Assembly (NCBI RefSeq): GCF_038404985.1
Contig: NZ_JBBKBA010000003.1
Location: 124,001-188,000, forward strand
From: Ferrovibrio sp. MS7
GTDB taxonomy: Bacteria > Pseudomonadota > Alphaproteobacteria > Ferrovibrionales > Ferrovibrionaceae
Length of the DNA: 64,000 nt
Direction: 5' to 3'
In this document: positions 25,707 to 34,549 of the stretch, piece by piece
Layout: each line of letters begins with the position of its first letter
How positions within the stretch are numbered: position 1 is the stretch's first letter
The notes under the pieces: generated by a model
What the model saw: only the letters and a program-made list of their open reading frames with translations
Told to the model about the DNA's origin: nothing
Databases searched by the model: none
Position numbers and translations under genes: made by a program

Positions 25707-27758
25707 ATGACCCTTGATTCGCCTCGCAAACCCCACCGCCTCCAGGCCGGCCAGACCCGCGCCCAGGCCTACGAAGCCTCGCAGGATATCGGCATCAACA
25801 CCGCGCCGACCGATGTGTTCGCCAAGATCGCCGCTCGCCGCTATGGCCGCCGCGACCTGCTGAAGGGCCTCGCCGCCAGCACCGCCCTCGCCGCCCTGCC
25901 CGCCACGACCCTGCTGCCCGACAGCGCCGTGGCCCAGGCCCAGCTCCCGGGCAAGACCCCGGCCCGCCACAGCTTCGCCTTCGCCGAGGTGACGCATGGC
26001 GTCGACCGCACCCATCACGTCGCCGCCGGCTACAACGTCGATGTGCTGATCCGCTGGGGCGATCCGGTAACCGCCGACGCGCCGGCTTTCGATCCGCGCA
26101 ACCAGACTGCCAAGGCGCAGCAGAAGCAGTTCGGCTACAACAACGACTATGTCGCCTACATGCCGTTGCCGCTGGGCAGCAGCAATCCGAACCGCGGCCT
26201 GCTGGTGGTGAACCACGAATACACCAACGAAGAACTGATGTTCCCGGGCCTTGGCCGCCAGGAAATGAAGGAAGTGAACTTCAAGGACATGACGCCCGAG
26301 CTGGTCGCCATCGAGATGGCGGCGCATGGCATGAGCGTGGTGGAAATCCAGAAAACGCCTGAAGGCAAATGGTCGGTGGTGACTGGCAGCCGCCATAACC
26401 GCCGCCTGGATGCGCTGGAAACGCCGTTCGAGATCACTGGCCCGGCCGCAGGCCATGCCCGGATGAAGACCAAGGCGGATGCCACGGGCCGCCGCGTCAT
26501 CGGCACCATCAACAACTGCGCCGGCGGCGTTACGCCCTGGGGCACGGTGCTGTCGGGCGAGGAAAACTTCCACGGCTATTTCTGGGGCAAGCTGGACGAG
26601 GCCAACCCGGAAGCCCGCAACCACAAGCGTTTCGGCGTGCCGGACAATTGGTATGCCTGGGGCAAGTTCCATGACCGCTTCGATGTCAACAAGGAGCCGA
26701 ACGAGCCGAACCGCTATGGCTGGATCATCGAAGTCGATCCCTATGATCCGCGCTCGGTGCCGAAGAAGCGCACCGCGCTTGGCCGCGTGAAGCATGAAGG
26801 CGCCACTCCGGTGGTGAACCGCGATGGCCGCGTGGCGGTGTATTGCGGCGACGACGAGCGTTTCGAGTATGTCTACAAGTTCGTCACGGCGGGCCGTTTC
26901 AACGCCGCTGATCGCGCCGCCAACATGAACCTGCTGGATAGCGGCACGCTGTATGTGGCGCGCTACAATGCCGATGGCAGCGGCGAATGGCTGCCGCTGG
27001 TTTTCGGCCAGGGGCCGCTTAACCAGGCCAACGGCTTCCAGTCCCAGGCCGATGTGCTGATCGAGACCCGCCGCGCCGCCGACCTGCTCGGCGCCACCAA
27101 GATGGATCGGCCCGAGGAAGTGGAAGTCAATCCGGTGAGCGGCAAGGTCTACGCCATCATGACCAACAACAGCCGCCGCAAGGCCGATCAGGTGGATGCC
27201 AGCAATCCGCGCGCTGCCAATGAATGGGGCCAGATCGTCGAGATGGTGGAAGCCAATGGAGACCATGCCGCGCTGCGCTTCACCTGGGATTTGTTCATCA
27301 AGGGTGGCGATCCGCTGAACCCGGCGGTGGCCGGCTCCTATGGCCCGGAAACCAGCGTCAATGGCTGGTTCGCCTGCCCCGACAATGCCGCCTTCGACAG
27401 CCAGGGCCGCTTCTGGGTTGGCACCGACCAGGGCGAAGCCTGGAAGAAGGCCAGCGGCACCGCCGACGGCATCTGGGCGGTGGAGACCGAAGGCCCGAAC
27501 CGCGGCAAGTCGAAGATGTTCTACCGCAACCCGGTCGGCGCCGAGATCTGCGGCCCCTATTTCACCCCCGACGACAAGAGCCTGTTCGTCTCGGTGCAGC
27601 ACCCGGCCGCCGATGGCGCCGAGAGCTTCACCAAGAACGGCAAGGTTTCCAGTTTCGAGGATCCGGCCACCCGCTGGCCGGATTTCCGCGACGACATGCC
27701 GCCCCGGCCGTCGGTCATCGTGATCACCAAACTCGATGGCGGCGTTCTGGGTAGTTGA
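25707..27758 (+). CDS. PhoX-family (DUF839) exported phosphatase-like protein
   Basis: A 683-residue protein with a Tat signal: RRDLLKG at residues 48-54 followed by a hydrophobic stretch and a cleavage-like site AVAQA. The mature part has the PhoX/DUF839 blocks PLPLGSSNPNRGLLVVNHEY, GTINNCAGGVTPWGTVLSGE with the family cysteine, RPEEVEVNPVSGKVYAIMTN and GRFWVGTDQGEAW. PhoX enzymes are Ca/Fe alkaline phosphatases folded in the cytosol and exported by Tat; many family members are untested, so enzymatic activity is inferred. Monocistronic, ending in a strong terminator. Confidence 0.9.
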   Translation: MTLDSPRKPHRLQAGQTRAQAYEASQDIGINTAPTDVFAKIAARRYGRRDLLKGLAASTALAALPATTLLPDSAVAQAQLPGKTPARHSFAFAEVTHGVDRTHHVAAGYNVDVLIRWGDPVTADAPAFDPRNQTAKAQQKQFGYNNDYVAYMPLPLGSSNPNRGLLVVNHEYTNEELMFPGLGRQEMKEVNFKDMTPELVAIEMAAHGMSVVEIQKTPEGKWSVVTGSRHNRRLDALETPFEITGPAAGHARMKTKADATGRRVIGTINNCAGGVTPWGTVLSGEENFHGYFWGKLDEANPEARNHKRFGVPDNWYAWGKFHDRFDVNKEPNEPNRYGWIIEVDPYDPRSVPKKRTALGRVKHEGATPVVNRDGRVAVYCGDDERFEYVYKFVTAGRFNAADRAANMNLLDSGTLYVARYNADGSGEWLPLVFGQGPLNQANGFQSQADVLIETRRAADLLGATKMDRPEEVEVNPVSGKVYAIMTNNSRRKADQVDASNPRAANEWGQIVEMVEANGDHAALRFTWDLFIKGGDPLNPAVAGSYGPETSVNGWFACPDNAAFDSQGRFWVGTDQGEAWKKASGTADGIWAVETEGPNRGKSKMFYRNPVGAEICGPYFTPDDKSLFVSVQHPAADGAESFTKNGKVSSFEDPATRWPDFRDDMPPRPSVIVITKLDGGVLGS

Positions 27759-27789
27759 TCCCCACCCCTTCACCCGTCTCCGCCACCAG

Positions 27790-27823
27790 AGGCCCCCGGA
27801 TACCCTGCCGGGGGCCTTTTTTT
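27790..27823 (+). terminator. Rho-independent terminator after the PhoX-like gene
   Basis: AGGCCCCCGG-ATACCCTG-CCGGGGGCCT hairpin followed by seven T, about 30 bases past the stop codon. The stem is perfect. Confidence 0.92.
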
Positions 27824-27940
27824 GAGCCGAACAGTCCGTAAACGGCCGATTTCCGCCCTCAAGCGGGGTCTATTCTTTCCCCAGCCAGCCCGATATAACC
27901 TCGGGTGGCATTTAACACTGACGTTATCGATTCGACGGAC

Positions 27941-28453
27941 ATGGCGACCAGAAAGGAACGCGCCCGCTTCATCAAGGCCCCTCAGGGCCTGAAACAGCGT
28001 GCGGTCAATTACAAGACCGGCCTTGAGCTGAACCTCACGGACGAGGTGCGCTCCAAGATCGAAGCCACCATCATGGAGAGCAAGGATGAGTTCTCCAATG
28101 AGGTGCTGGGCAAACTGCGCGAGATGCGCCGTCTGGCCGCCGAAGCCGAAACCGATGAATTCCAGCGCATCTTCATTCTGAACAACATCACCGACCTGGC
28201 TTTCGACGTGAAGGGCATGGGCGGCACTTTCGGCTTCCCGCTGTTGACCCATCTGGCCAAGTCGCTGCACGACTTCATGAGCAAGATGGCGCTGCCCAAC
28301 GATCGCCAGTTCGAGGTCATCTCGATCCATATCGACGCGCTCTATGTGGTGCTGGCGCGCGGCATCACGGGGGTCGGCGGCCGGCTGGAGAAGGAACTTC
28401 TCGACAGCCTGCGCATCGCCGTGGACATGACCAAGGATCCGGTCGAAGAATAA
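27941..28453 (+). CDS. Hpt-domain-like protein lacking the phospho-accepting histidine
   Basis: A 170-residue all-helical protein. The segment LAFDVKGMGGTFGFPLLTHL (residues 86-105) matches the histidine-phosphotransfer core HD(I/L)KGxGGxFGxPLL seen in alphaproteobacterial Hpt proteins, but the position of the phosphorylated His is Phe88. It is preceded by a basic N-terminal region and followed by two more predicted helices, the length of an Hpt bundle. The frame is also open to a GTG at 27905, adding 12 residues; neither start has a strong ribosome site. It lies downstream of the PhoX-like terminator; role unknown, perhaps a non-catalytic binding partner in a phosphorelay. Confidence 0.75.
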   Translation: MATRKERARFIKAPQGLKQRAVNYKTGLELNLTDEVRSKIEATIMESKDEFSNEVLGKLREMRRLAAEAETDEFQRIFILNNITDLAFDVKGMGGTFGFPLLTHLAKSLHDFMSKMALPNDRQFEVISIHIDALYVVLARGITGVGGRLEKELLDSLRIAVDMTKDPVEE

Positions 28454-28465
28454 GCCCGGACAAGA

Positions 28466-28484
28466 AACAGGCTTAATGCCTGTT
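28466..28484 (+). terminator. Hairpin after the Hpt-like gene
   Basis: Perfect stem AACAGGC-TTAAT-GCCTGTT 13 bases beyond the stop codon. It lacks a T-run, so termination is possible but not secure. Confidence 0.4.
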
Positions 28485-28533
28485 CACCATATGCGTTTAC
28501 GCTTCGCTTAACCTTTGCCGGCAGGATGCCGCC

Positions 28534-28770
28534 ATGACCAGCGATGCCGATATCTGGCGAGCCGCCCGCGACCTGATCGCGGACCATGGCGCGCGCCATG
28601 CCGAAGTCCATGCCGCCTCCCGGGTGGATGAGATGTTTTCCAGCGGCAATTTCGTCGGCCATTTGCTGTGGCGCCGCATCCTCAAGGCAGTGCGTGGCCT
28701 CAACGCGCAATCCGGCAGCCGACCGGCCGCCAGCGCGGGCACAGGTCCAGGCGGCAGGTTCCGGCGTTAG
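28534..28770 (+). CDS. Small conserved hypothetical protein (DUF6961-like)
   Basis: A 78-residue soluble protein with the pattern IWRAARDLIADHGARHAEVH then VDEMFSSGNFVGHLLWRRIL, resembling a small helical family (recalled as DUF6961) with W, HG, A..R, G and W..I landmarks. The C-terminal third is Ala/Gly/Arg-rich and probably disordered. Start ATG at 28534; a purine-rich GCAGGATG precedes it. It follows the Hpt-like gene by 80 bases and converges on the pentapeptide gene. Function unknown. Confidence 0.6.
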   Translation: MTSDADIWRAARDLIADHGARHAEVHAASRVDEMFSSGNFVGHLLWRRILKAVRGLNAQSGSRPAASAGTGPGGRFRR

Positions 28771-28791
28771 ACTCGCCTCTTTCAGAAATCT

Positions 28792-29754
28792 TCAGGTCTT
28801 GAGCGTGGTCGGGATGCCGCGCGCGCCGTCTATCGCCGAGCCGCGCAGATCGGCATCGGTGAAATTGGCATACATCAGGTTGGCGTCGCGCAGGTCGGAG
28901 CAGATCAGCTTGGCGCCATGCAGGTTGGCATTGGCGAGATTGCATTGCCGCAGATCGGCGCCACTCAGGTTCACCTGCGCCAGATAGGCACCGGCCATGT
29001 ACCAGCCGACCATCACGGCACGGCGGCCCGCGGTGCCCTCGGTTTCCACCCAGCGCATATGCTGGCGCACCGTTTCATCCAGAATATGCTGTGCCACCGG
29101 ATCCGGCACGCGGGCATCCGAGCCTTTGAGCTGCTTGAACATATCCTGCGTCATATCCGCCAGGCGGAAATTGGCATCGCGCAGCTTGGCGCCCTTCAAT
29201 TGCACGCCGCTCAGCGTGGCATAGGAGAAGTCCGCGCCTTCGAGATCGGCATTCTCCAGAATCGCGCCATCAAGAATGGCACCGACGAAGGAAGCACCCA
29301 GCAACTTGGCCTGACTCAGATTGGTGTTGTGCAGGTTGCTCTCGTTCAGCATCACCGTGCCGCCCTTGCCATGCGGCAATGTCGGCGGCTCGGTCAGCGG
29401 CCGCATATCGGCATTCTCGAACCGGGTACCCTTGAGGATGGCACGCGACAGGTCAGCGCCGCGCAGGTTGGTCCAGATCATGCGTGCGTTGGTCAGGTCG
29501 GCGCCTGAGAAATCGCAGCCGGACAGCACCGCCTGGCTGAAATCGACATCGCGCAGATCGGCGCAATAGAAGCGGCAGCCCTGGAAGATCGTGCGCTGCA
29601 GATTGGTGCCGGCCAGCTTGATGCCGGTTAGGTCGGCGCCGCTTAAGGTAAGCTGCTTGCCGCGCGGAATCTTGGCATTCTTGTTGGCCAGAAATACGCC
29701 ATGCTGGCGTATCTGGTCGAAGAAATCGGCATGAGCAGCATTGCTCTCGGTCAT
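28792..29754 (-). CDS. Pentapeptide-repeat protein with internal helical insert
   Basis: A 320-residue protein built of A(D/N)LXX repeats forming a right-handed beta-helix: about residues 35-125 (SGADLTGIKLAGTNL), 130-200 (SNLHNTNLSQAKLLGASFVG) and 260-315 (NLSGADLRQCNLANANLHGA). A non-repeat segment at about 200-255 (MTQDMFKQL...RQHMRWVETEG) interrupts the helix. No membrane anchor or catalytic motif is visible. Start ATG at 29754 has AGGAGGGG upstream; a frame extension to 29784 lacks one. Family members can mimic DNA or act as scaffolds; no function is assigned. Confidence 0.88.
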   Translation of the reverse strand: MTESNAAHADFFDQIRQHGVFLANKNAKIPRGKQLTLSGADLTGIKLAGTNLQRTIFQGCRFYCADLRDVDFSQAVLSGCDFSGADLTNARMIWTNLRGADLSRAILKGTRFENADMRPLTEPPTLPHGKGGTVMLNESNLHNTNLSQAKLLGASFVGAILDGAILENADLEGADFSYATLSGVQLKGAKLRDANFRLADMTQDMFKQLKGSDARVPDPVAQHILDETVRQHMRWVETEGTAGRRAVMVGWYMAGAYLAQVNLSGADLRQCNLANANLHGAKLICSDLRDANLMYANFTDADLRGSAIDGARGIPTTLKT

Positions 29755-29824
29755 CAGGCCCCTCCTGGGTCCATCATCCCGCAAAATGCCGTTGGATTCG
29801 TCAACAAATCCTTAAAATTTTGAC

Positions 29825-30364
29825 TTAAATACCAGCTAGAGTGGCGCGGTACTTGGCGCCAAGCGCGGCATAATGGCGCGGCGTGTTCTGCATCATCGCC
29901 ACTTCCTTGTCCTGGATCGGACGCAGGAAGGCAGCCGGACGCCCGGCCCAGAGTTCGCCAGCCTTGACGCGCTTGCCCGGCGTGAGCAGCGCCCCGGCTG
30001 CAAGCATGCCGCCGCCTTCAATGACGCAGCCATCCATCACCGTCGCGGTCATGCCGACGAAGGCGCCATCCTCCAGCACGCAGCCATGCAGCAAGGCCAT
30101 GTGGCCCACCGACACGTTGTCGCCAATGGTGGTGGAGAAACGGTCGGTGGTGACATGCACCACCGTGCCATCCTGGATATTGGTGCCGGCACCAATGCGG
30201 ATCGAATGCACGTCGCCGCGAACGGTGACGTTGAACCACAGCGAACTACCGGCACCAATTTCCACATCGCCGACCACCACCGCATTCGGCGCGATGAAGG
30301 CATCCGCGGCGATGCGCGGATACTGGTCGCCGAATGGCAGGATCAGCGGCTGCTGCACGGCCAT
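29825..30364 (-). CDS. Gamma-class carbonic anhydrase family protein
   Basis: A 179-residue left-handed beta-helix protein of the gamma-CA/PaaY group. Hexapeptide repeats run through most of the chain; the zinc ligands are at His70 (GTVVHVT), His88 and His93 (SVGHMALLHG), with RGDVHSIRIG and NIQDG supplying Arg, Asp and Gln of the trimer active site. Activity as carbonic anhydrase is family inference. It lies 10 bases after argC, so the two are probably co-transcribed. Confidence 0.93.
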   Translation of the reverse strand: MAVQQPLILPFGDQYPRIAADAFIAPNAVVVGDVEIGAGSSLWFNVTVRGDVHSIRIGAGTNIQDGTVVHVTTDRFSTTIGDNVSVGHMALLHGCVLEDGAFVGMTATVMDGCVIEGGGMLAAGALLTPGKRVKAGELWAGRPAAFLRPIQDKEVAMMQNTPRHYAALGAKYRATLAGI

Positions 30365-30374
30365 GCTTACGGCC

Positions 30375-31415
30375 TTACGGGAACATCGCGAGCTGCTCGA
30401 GCCCGACGGTTTCCGGAATGCCGAACATGACGTTGAAGTTCTGCACCGCCTGCCCGCTCGCGCCCTTCATCAGGTTGTCGATGGTGCAGAACAGCATGGC
30501 GCGGCCCTTGAGCCGGTCGGCAAACACGCCGATATGCGCCAGGTTGGTGCCACGCACATGCCGTGTCTGCGGCGCCACGCCCTGCGGCACCACCTTCACA
30601 AACTGTTCGTCGGCATAGCGCTTGACCAGCGTGGCCCGCAGGTCTTCCGCCGTGGCGCCATCCTTCAGCTTCACATAGATGCTGGACAGCATGCCGCGGC
30701 TCATCGGCATCAGATGCGGCGTGAAGTTCACCATGATCGGCTGGCCGGTGGCTTCCGAAAGAATTTGCTCGATCTCCGGGCCATGCCGGTGCGAGGCCAC
30801 GCCATAGGCATGCACGCCTTCGGTGACTTCGCAGAACAGCGAACCTTCCTTCGCCGCCCGGCCGGCACCCGAAACGCCCGACTTGGCATCGATCACGATA
30901 TCATCCGGGTCGATCTGGCCGGCCTGCAGCAGCGGGATCAGCGGCAGTTGCGCCGAGGTCGGATAGCAGCCCGGATTGGCCACCAGCCGCGCCTGCCGTA
31001 CCTTGTCGCGATAAACTTCGGTGAGGCCGTAGACCGCTTCCTTCTGCAGGTCCGGCGCCCGGTGCTCATGGCCGTACCACTTGGCGTAATCCTCCAGGCT
31101 GGTGAGCCGGAAGTCGGCCGAGAGGTCGATCACCTTGAGATGCGTGGGCAGGCCCGCGATCACTTCCTGCGTGGTGCCGTGCGGCAGGGCGCAGAACACG
31201 GCATCGACGCCGCTGAAATCGACTTCCTTGATCGACACCAGCTTGGGCAGGTCATAGCCGAGGAATTGCGGGAACACGGTCTCGATGCCCTCGCCCGCCT
31301 TGCGGTCGGCGGTGAGCGCCACGATGCGGACGCGCGGATGCCGCACCAGCAGGCGGAGCAGCTCCGCGCCGGTATAACCGCTGGCACCCAAAATCGCGAC
31401 CCGGATCGTATCCAT
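30375..31415 (-). CDS. argC: N-acetyl-gamma-glutamyl-phosphate reductase
   Basis: NADPH enzyme of arginine biosynthesis that reduces N-acetylglutamyl phosphate to the semialdehyde. The 346-residue protein has the nucleotide-binding ILGASGYTGAELLRLL (residues 8-23) and the catalytic cysteine at residue 150 in VANPGCYPTSAQLPL, followed by AKSGVSGAGR and FTPHLMPMSRGM. Length and motifs fit the type I (long) ArgC. First gene of an argC-gammaCA pair. Confidence 0.95.
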   Translation of the reverse strand: MDTIRVAILGASGYTGAELLRLLVRHPRVRIVALTADRKAGEGIETVFPQFLGYDLPKLVSIKEVDFSGVDAVFCALPHGTTQEVIAGLPTHLKVIDLSADFRLTSLEDYAKWYGHEHRAPDLQKEAVYGLTEVYRDKVRQARLVANPGCYPTSAQLPLIPLLQAGQIDPDDIVIDAKSGVSGAGRAAKEGSLFCEVTEGVHAYGVASHRHGPEIEQILSEATGQPIMVNFTPHLMPMSRGMLSSIYVKLKDGATAEDLRATLVKRYADEQFVKVVPQGVAPQTRHVRGTNLAHIGVFADRLKGRAMLFCTIDNLMKGASGQAVQNFNVMFGIPETVGLEQLAMFP

Positions 31416-31514
31416 GGTCCTGCACTCCTCTCGATTGGCGATGAAAACGCCGCATCGATATAGCGCCCGCCGGGCGGCAGGGGAATAGCTAAATTGTGCT
31501 GGTGCAATCCAGGG

Positions 31515-32576
31515 TTAGGCGATGGCCCGCATACTTGCCGGCGGCAGGTACTTGTCCGACCAGATGGCGTCCACGGTGGCGGTCTTGGAGAGGTTATAGG
31601 CGCTGGCGATGGTGTTGATGCCACGCTGCAGCTTGGCCGGATCAATGGCGCCCAGCCCCAGCTTCCTGCCCTCTTCCGTGCGCACCTGGTGCGTCAGCAC
31701 CCATTCCAGGCGGTCCTGTTCGATATCCGGCTTCACCAGGGCATCGGCCTTCACCAGCGCATCGGTCACGGCCTTGGAATTCTTCATCGCATCCTGCCAG
31801 CCGCGGCAGACGGCGCGGCAGATGCCCGGAATGGCGGCTTCGTTGTCTTTCAGGAACTTGCGCGAGACCACCACCGAGTTGCCGTAGAAGTCGAGGCCGT
31901 GATCGGCATAGAGCATGATCGAGACATCCTCGATCTTGTGGCCCAGGCCCTTCAGGTTCAGCCACACGGTGGAATCAAAGCCGGTGACGGCATCGACTTC
32001 GCGGCGGATCAACTGGCTTTCACGCAGCCGGATATCGACATTGTTGAACTTCACCTGCGCCGGATCGAGGCCGTTCACCTTGTAGAAGACCGGGAACAGC
32101 TTGAAGGCGTTGTCGGTGAGCGGCCCGCCCACGGTCTTGCCGATCAGGTCCGCCGGCTTGGTGATCTTGGAGGATTTCCAGCTCACGATGGCGGCGGGCG
32201 TGACCTTGTAGATATTGAACACCGCCAGCGGCACCTGCTCCGGGAAGCCGGCATAGAATTCACCCAGCGAGGTGAGATCGGCGAAACTGGCGTCATATGT
32301 CATGGATGCCACGCGTTGCAGCGCATCGGCACCCGATGCCGGGTCCATGGCGGTGATCTCGATGCCCTCGGCGGCGAAGTAGCCCTTCTCCAGCGCGTAG
32401 ATGAACGGCGAGTTGGTGCCGTTGCGCGGCAGGTTGAGGGAGAATTTCACCGCCGTCCTGGCGGTCTGGGCATAGATCCGCTTCGGCATGAAGGGCGCGG
32501 CCAGAGCGGCGGCCGAGGTGGCCAGCAGGGTACGGCGCGAGGGCTTCAGGATAGTGCGGGAGGCTTTGGCGGGCAT
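31515..32576 (-). CDS. ABC transporter substrate-binding protein, NMT1/SsuA type, orphan
   Basis: A 353-residue periplasmic receptor. The N-terminus has a twin-arginine motif (SRRTLLATSAAALAAP) and a cleavage-like RIYAQ; the body has SLNLPRNGTNSPFIYALEKG and YFAAEGIEITAMDPASGADA, typical of NMT1/THI5 receptors for sulfonates, pyrimidines, aromatics or nitriles. GGAG is placed before the ATG at 32576, preferred over 32606. No permease or ATPase gene lies next to it, so ligand and partners are unknown. Confidence 0.88.
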   Translation of the reverse strand: MPAKASRTILKPSRRTLLATSAAALAAPFMPKRIYAQTARTAVKFSLNLPRNGTNSPFIYALEKGYFAAEGIEITAMDPASGADALQRVASMTYDASFADLTSLGEFYAGFPEQVPLAVFNIYKVTPAAIVSWKSSKITKPADLIGKTVGGPLTDNAFKLFPVFYKVNGLDPAQVKFNNVDIRLRESQLIRREVDAVTGFDSTVWLNLKGLGHKIEDVSIMLYADHGLDFYGNSVVVSRKFLKDNEAAIPGICRAVCRGWQDAMKNSKAVTDALVKADALVKPDIEQDRLEWVLTHQVRTEEGRKLGLGAIDPAKLQRGINTIASAYNLSKTATVDAIWSDKYLPPASMRAIA

Positions 32577-32607
32577 GACGAGCTCCAGGGTTATGGTTCC
32601 CGTCATT

Positions 32608-32622
32608 CTAGGCTCTGCCTAG
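32608..32622. promoter_or_regulatory. Short perfect palindrome upstream of the NMT1-type receptor gene
   Basis: CTAGGC-TCT-GCCTAG, preceded by CGTCATT and followed by TTTTT on the plus strand, 31 bases upstream of the leftward gene's start. It may be an operator or a degenerate member of the CGTCAT palindrome family. The flanking gap to 32733 is AT-rich and otherwise unremarkable. Confidence 0.35.
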
Positions 32623-32733
32623 TTTTTGTCGCGCCTATAGATTCGGCAGAAAGTCCATAAGTTATTCAAAAACATTGACTATTTAAACACCAGCGCAGGC
32701 GCCGCTCCAGCTAACCGCTTGATTGCATTCAAT

Positions 32734-33141
32734 TCAAACGCGGGCCTCGAGCCAAAACCGGGCAGCACAGATATCGTTGAAATAGCGCAGGCGCTCCTGC
32801 CCGATCTCCGCCTGTGTCTTTGCACCTCGGGTAGCAGCGTAAACTTCCGGATTGTCGCGCCGCACGATAGCGATGCGGCGCTTATCGGTGCCAGCACCAG
32901 CCTGTTCCCGCACTTGGCGCATGCGCAGCGCAAGCTGGCGAATAGTGGCCACATCCGGAATCCACGCTGTCTGGCGCAGATCGAAGAGAAAGCTATAGCC
33001 GCTGATTGCCGCGTCATCGAAGCCGCCGGCGGAATAAAGCTCGATCAACTGCTGATCGGTGACGCAGCCGAGGAAGACAATGGTGGCGAGCCGAGCGCCG
33101 TCATCAATCTCGAAAGCGATCTGCCCAGACGGCACCGCCAC
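32734..33141 (-). CDS. Conserved hypothetical protein, STAS/SpoIIAA-like fold
   Basis: A 135-residue soluble protein: MAVPSGQIAFEIDDGARLAT, VFLGCVTDQQLIELYSA, a mid segment YSFLFDLRQTAWIPDVATIR, then a helical C-terminus. The strand-helix pattern and the ISGYSFLFDLR block resemble SpoIIAA/STAS-like proteins of unknown role. It lies alone between the TRAP genes and the NMT1-type receptor, all leftward. Codon use matches its neighbours. No function assigned. Confidence 0.65.
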   Translation of the reverse strand: MAVPSGQIAFEIDDGARLATIVFLGCVTDQQLIELYSAGGFDDAAISGYSFLFDLRQTAWIPDVATIRQLALRMRQVREQAGAGTDKRRIAIVRRDNPEVYAATRGAKTQAEIGQERLRYFNDICAARFWLEARV

Positions 33142-33226
33142 GGCTTCCTCGCAATCCTTGCTTGATCTGGCGCCAAACTTACGCCGATTTTTGCGCGACC
33201 CGAAAGCACGTTTCCGTCATTGGCAC

Positions 33227-34549
33227 CTAATCCAGCAGCCGCATCAGCCAGAGCGAAATCGCCGGAAAAGCTGTGAGCAGCGCCAGGCGGGTGATATCGG
33301 CGGCAATGAACGGCAGCACGCCGCGATAGGTAGTGACGATAGGTACGTCCTTGGCTATGGCGCTGACCACGAACACGTTCATGCCGATTGGCGGCGCCGT
33401 GAGGCCGATGCCTACAACCACCAGCACCAGGATGCCGAACCAGATCGCCACCTCATCCGGTGGTAGGCCGAAATCCAGCGCCATCACCACTGGGAAGAAG
33501 ATCGGCAGGGTGAGCAGGATCATCGCCAACTCGTCCATTACCGCGCCGAGCACCAGATAGGCCACCAGAAGCAGCACCATCACGCCATAGGGCGGCAGGC
33601 CGGAGCCGGCAATGGCATCGGCAAGCTGCATCGGCAGTTGGGTGAGTGCCAGGAAGGCGTTGAACACCTCGGCGCCGAGCAGGATGGCGAAGATCATCGC
33701 CGCCGTCTCGCCGGTCTGCAGCAGGCAGGTCTTGATCGAGTCCCAGTTCAGTTCGCGCTGGCTCAGCGCCAGCACGAAAGTCGCCACAGTACCCACAGCG
33801 GCGCCCTCCGTGGGCGTGAAAATGCCGGCATAGATGCCGCCCAGCACCAGCAGCACAACGCCAAGGAAGCCCCAGACCCGAAGCAGTACGCGGCGGCGTT
33901 CAGGCCCCTGCAAGGCGATTTCCTGCACCGGGCCGGCGGCGGGATCGCGGCGCACCGTCCAGGCGATGGCGATGGTGTAGAACACGGATGCCAGCAGGCC
34001 CGGAATCAGCGCCGCCGAGAACAGCTTGACAATATTCTGCTCGGTGGAAATGGCATAGACCACCAGGATGATCGAGGGCGGAATCAGAATGCCGATCACG
34101 CCGCTGATCGCGATGGTGCCGGTAGCCAGCGCCATGCCGTAATTGTAACGCTTCAGTTCCGGCAGCACGGCGCGGCCGAAGGTGGCCGTGGTAGCCACCG
34201 AGGAGCCGCAGATGGCGGCGAAGATCGTTGCCGCCCAGATCACCGCCATCGCCATGCCGCCGCGCACCTTGCCGACCAAAGCGGCGGCGGCGAGGAACAG
34301 GTTGCGCGACTGGCCGCCACGTTCGGCGAAGGCGCCCATCAGGATGAACAGCGCGATCACCGAGAGCGTATAATTGGAAAACAGGTGATACGGCGTCGAT
34401 TTCAGGTAGTTCAGGAAAATCGCGCCGCTGGTCAGATGGGTATAGCCGATGCTGCCGACCACCAGCATGGCAAGCCCCACCGGCATGCGCAGCGCGATCA
34501 GCCCGAGCATCGCGACGAAGGCCGTCAGGCCCAGCATCAGGCCGCTCAT
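33227..34549 (-). CDS. dctM: TRAP transporter large permease (DctM)
   Basis: Twelve-helix Na+-coupled permease subunit, 440 residues. Family blocks are ALRMPVGLAMLVVGSIGY, ICGSSVATTATFG, SGVIGILIPPSIILVVYA and YAGIFTPTEGAAVGT. The ATG at 34549 overlaps the dctQ stop by four bases and has GGAGG upstream; the longer open frame beyond it is non-coding overlap with dctQ. Works with DctQ and the DctP receptor encoded upstream. Confidence 0.95.
   Translation of the reverse strand: MSGLMLGLTAFVAMLGLIALRMPVGLAMLVVGSIGYTHLTSGAIFLNYLKSTPYHLFSNYTLSVIALFILMGAFAERGGQSRNLFLAAAALVGKVRGGMAMAVIWAATIFAAICGSSVATTATFGRAVLPELKRYNYGMALATGTIAISGVIGILIPPSIILVVYAISTEQNIVKLFSAALIPGLLASVFYTIAIAWTVRRDPAAGPVQEIALQGPERRRVLLRVWGFLGVVLLVLGGIYAGIFTPTEGAAVGTVATFVLALSQRELNWDSIKTCLLQTGETAAMIFAILLGAEVFNAFLALTQLPMQLADAIAGSGLPPYGVMVLLLVAYLVLGAVMDELAMILLTLPIFFPVVMALDFGLPPDEVAIWFGILVLVVVGIGLTAPPIGMNVFVVSAIAKDVPIVTTYRGVLPFIAADITRLALLTAFPAISLWLMRLLD

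Noticed and set aside
25689-27773. Long open frame opposite the PhoX-like gene
   Set aside because: The sense strand encodes a clear Tat-exported PhoX family protein with terminator; the antisense frame has shadow composition.
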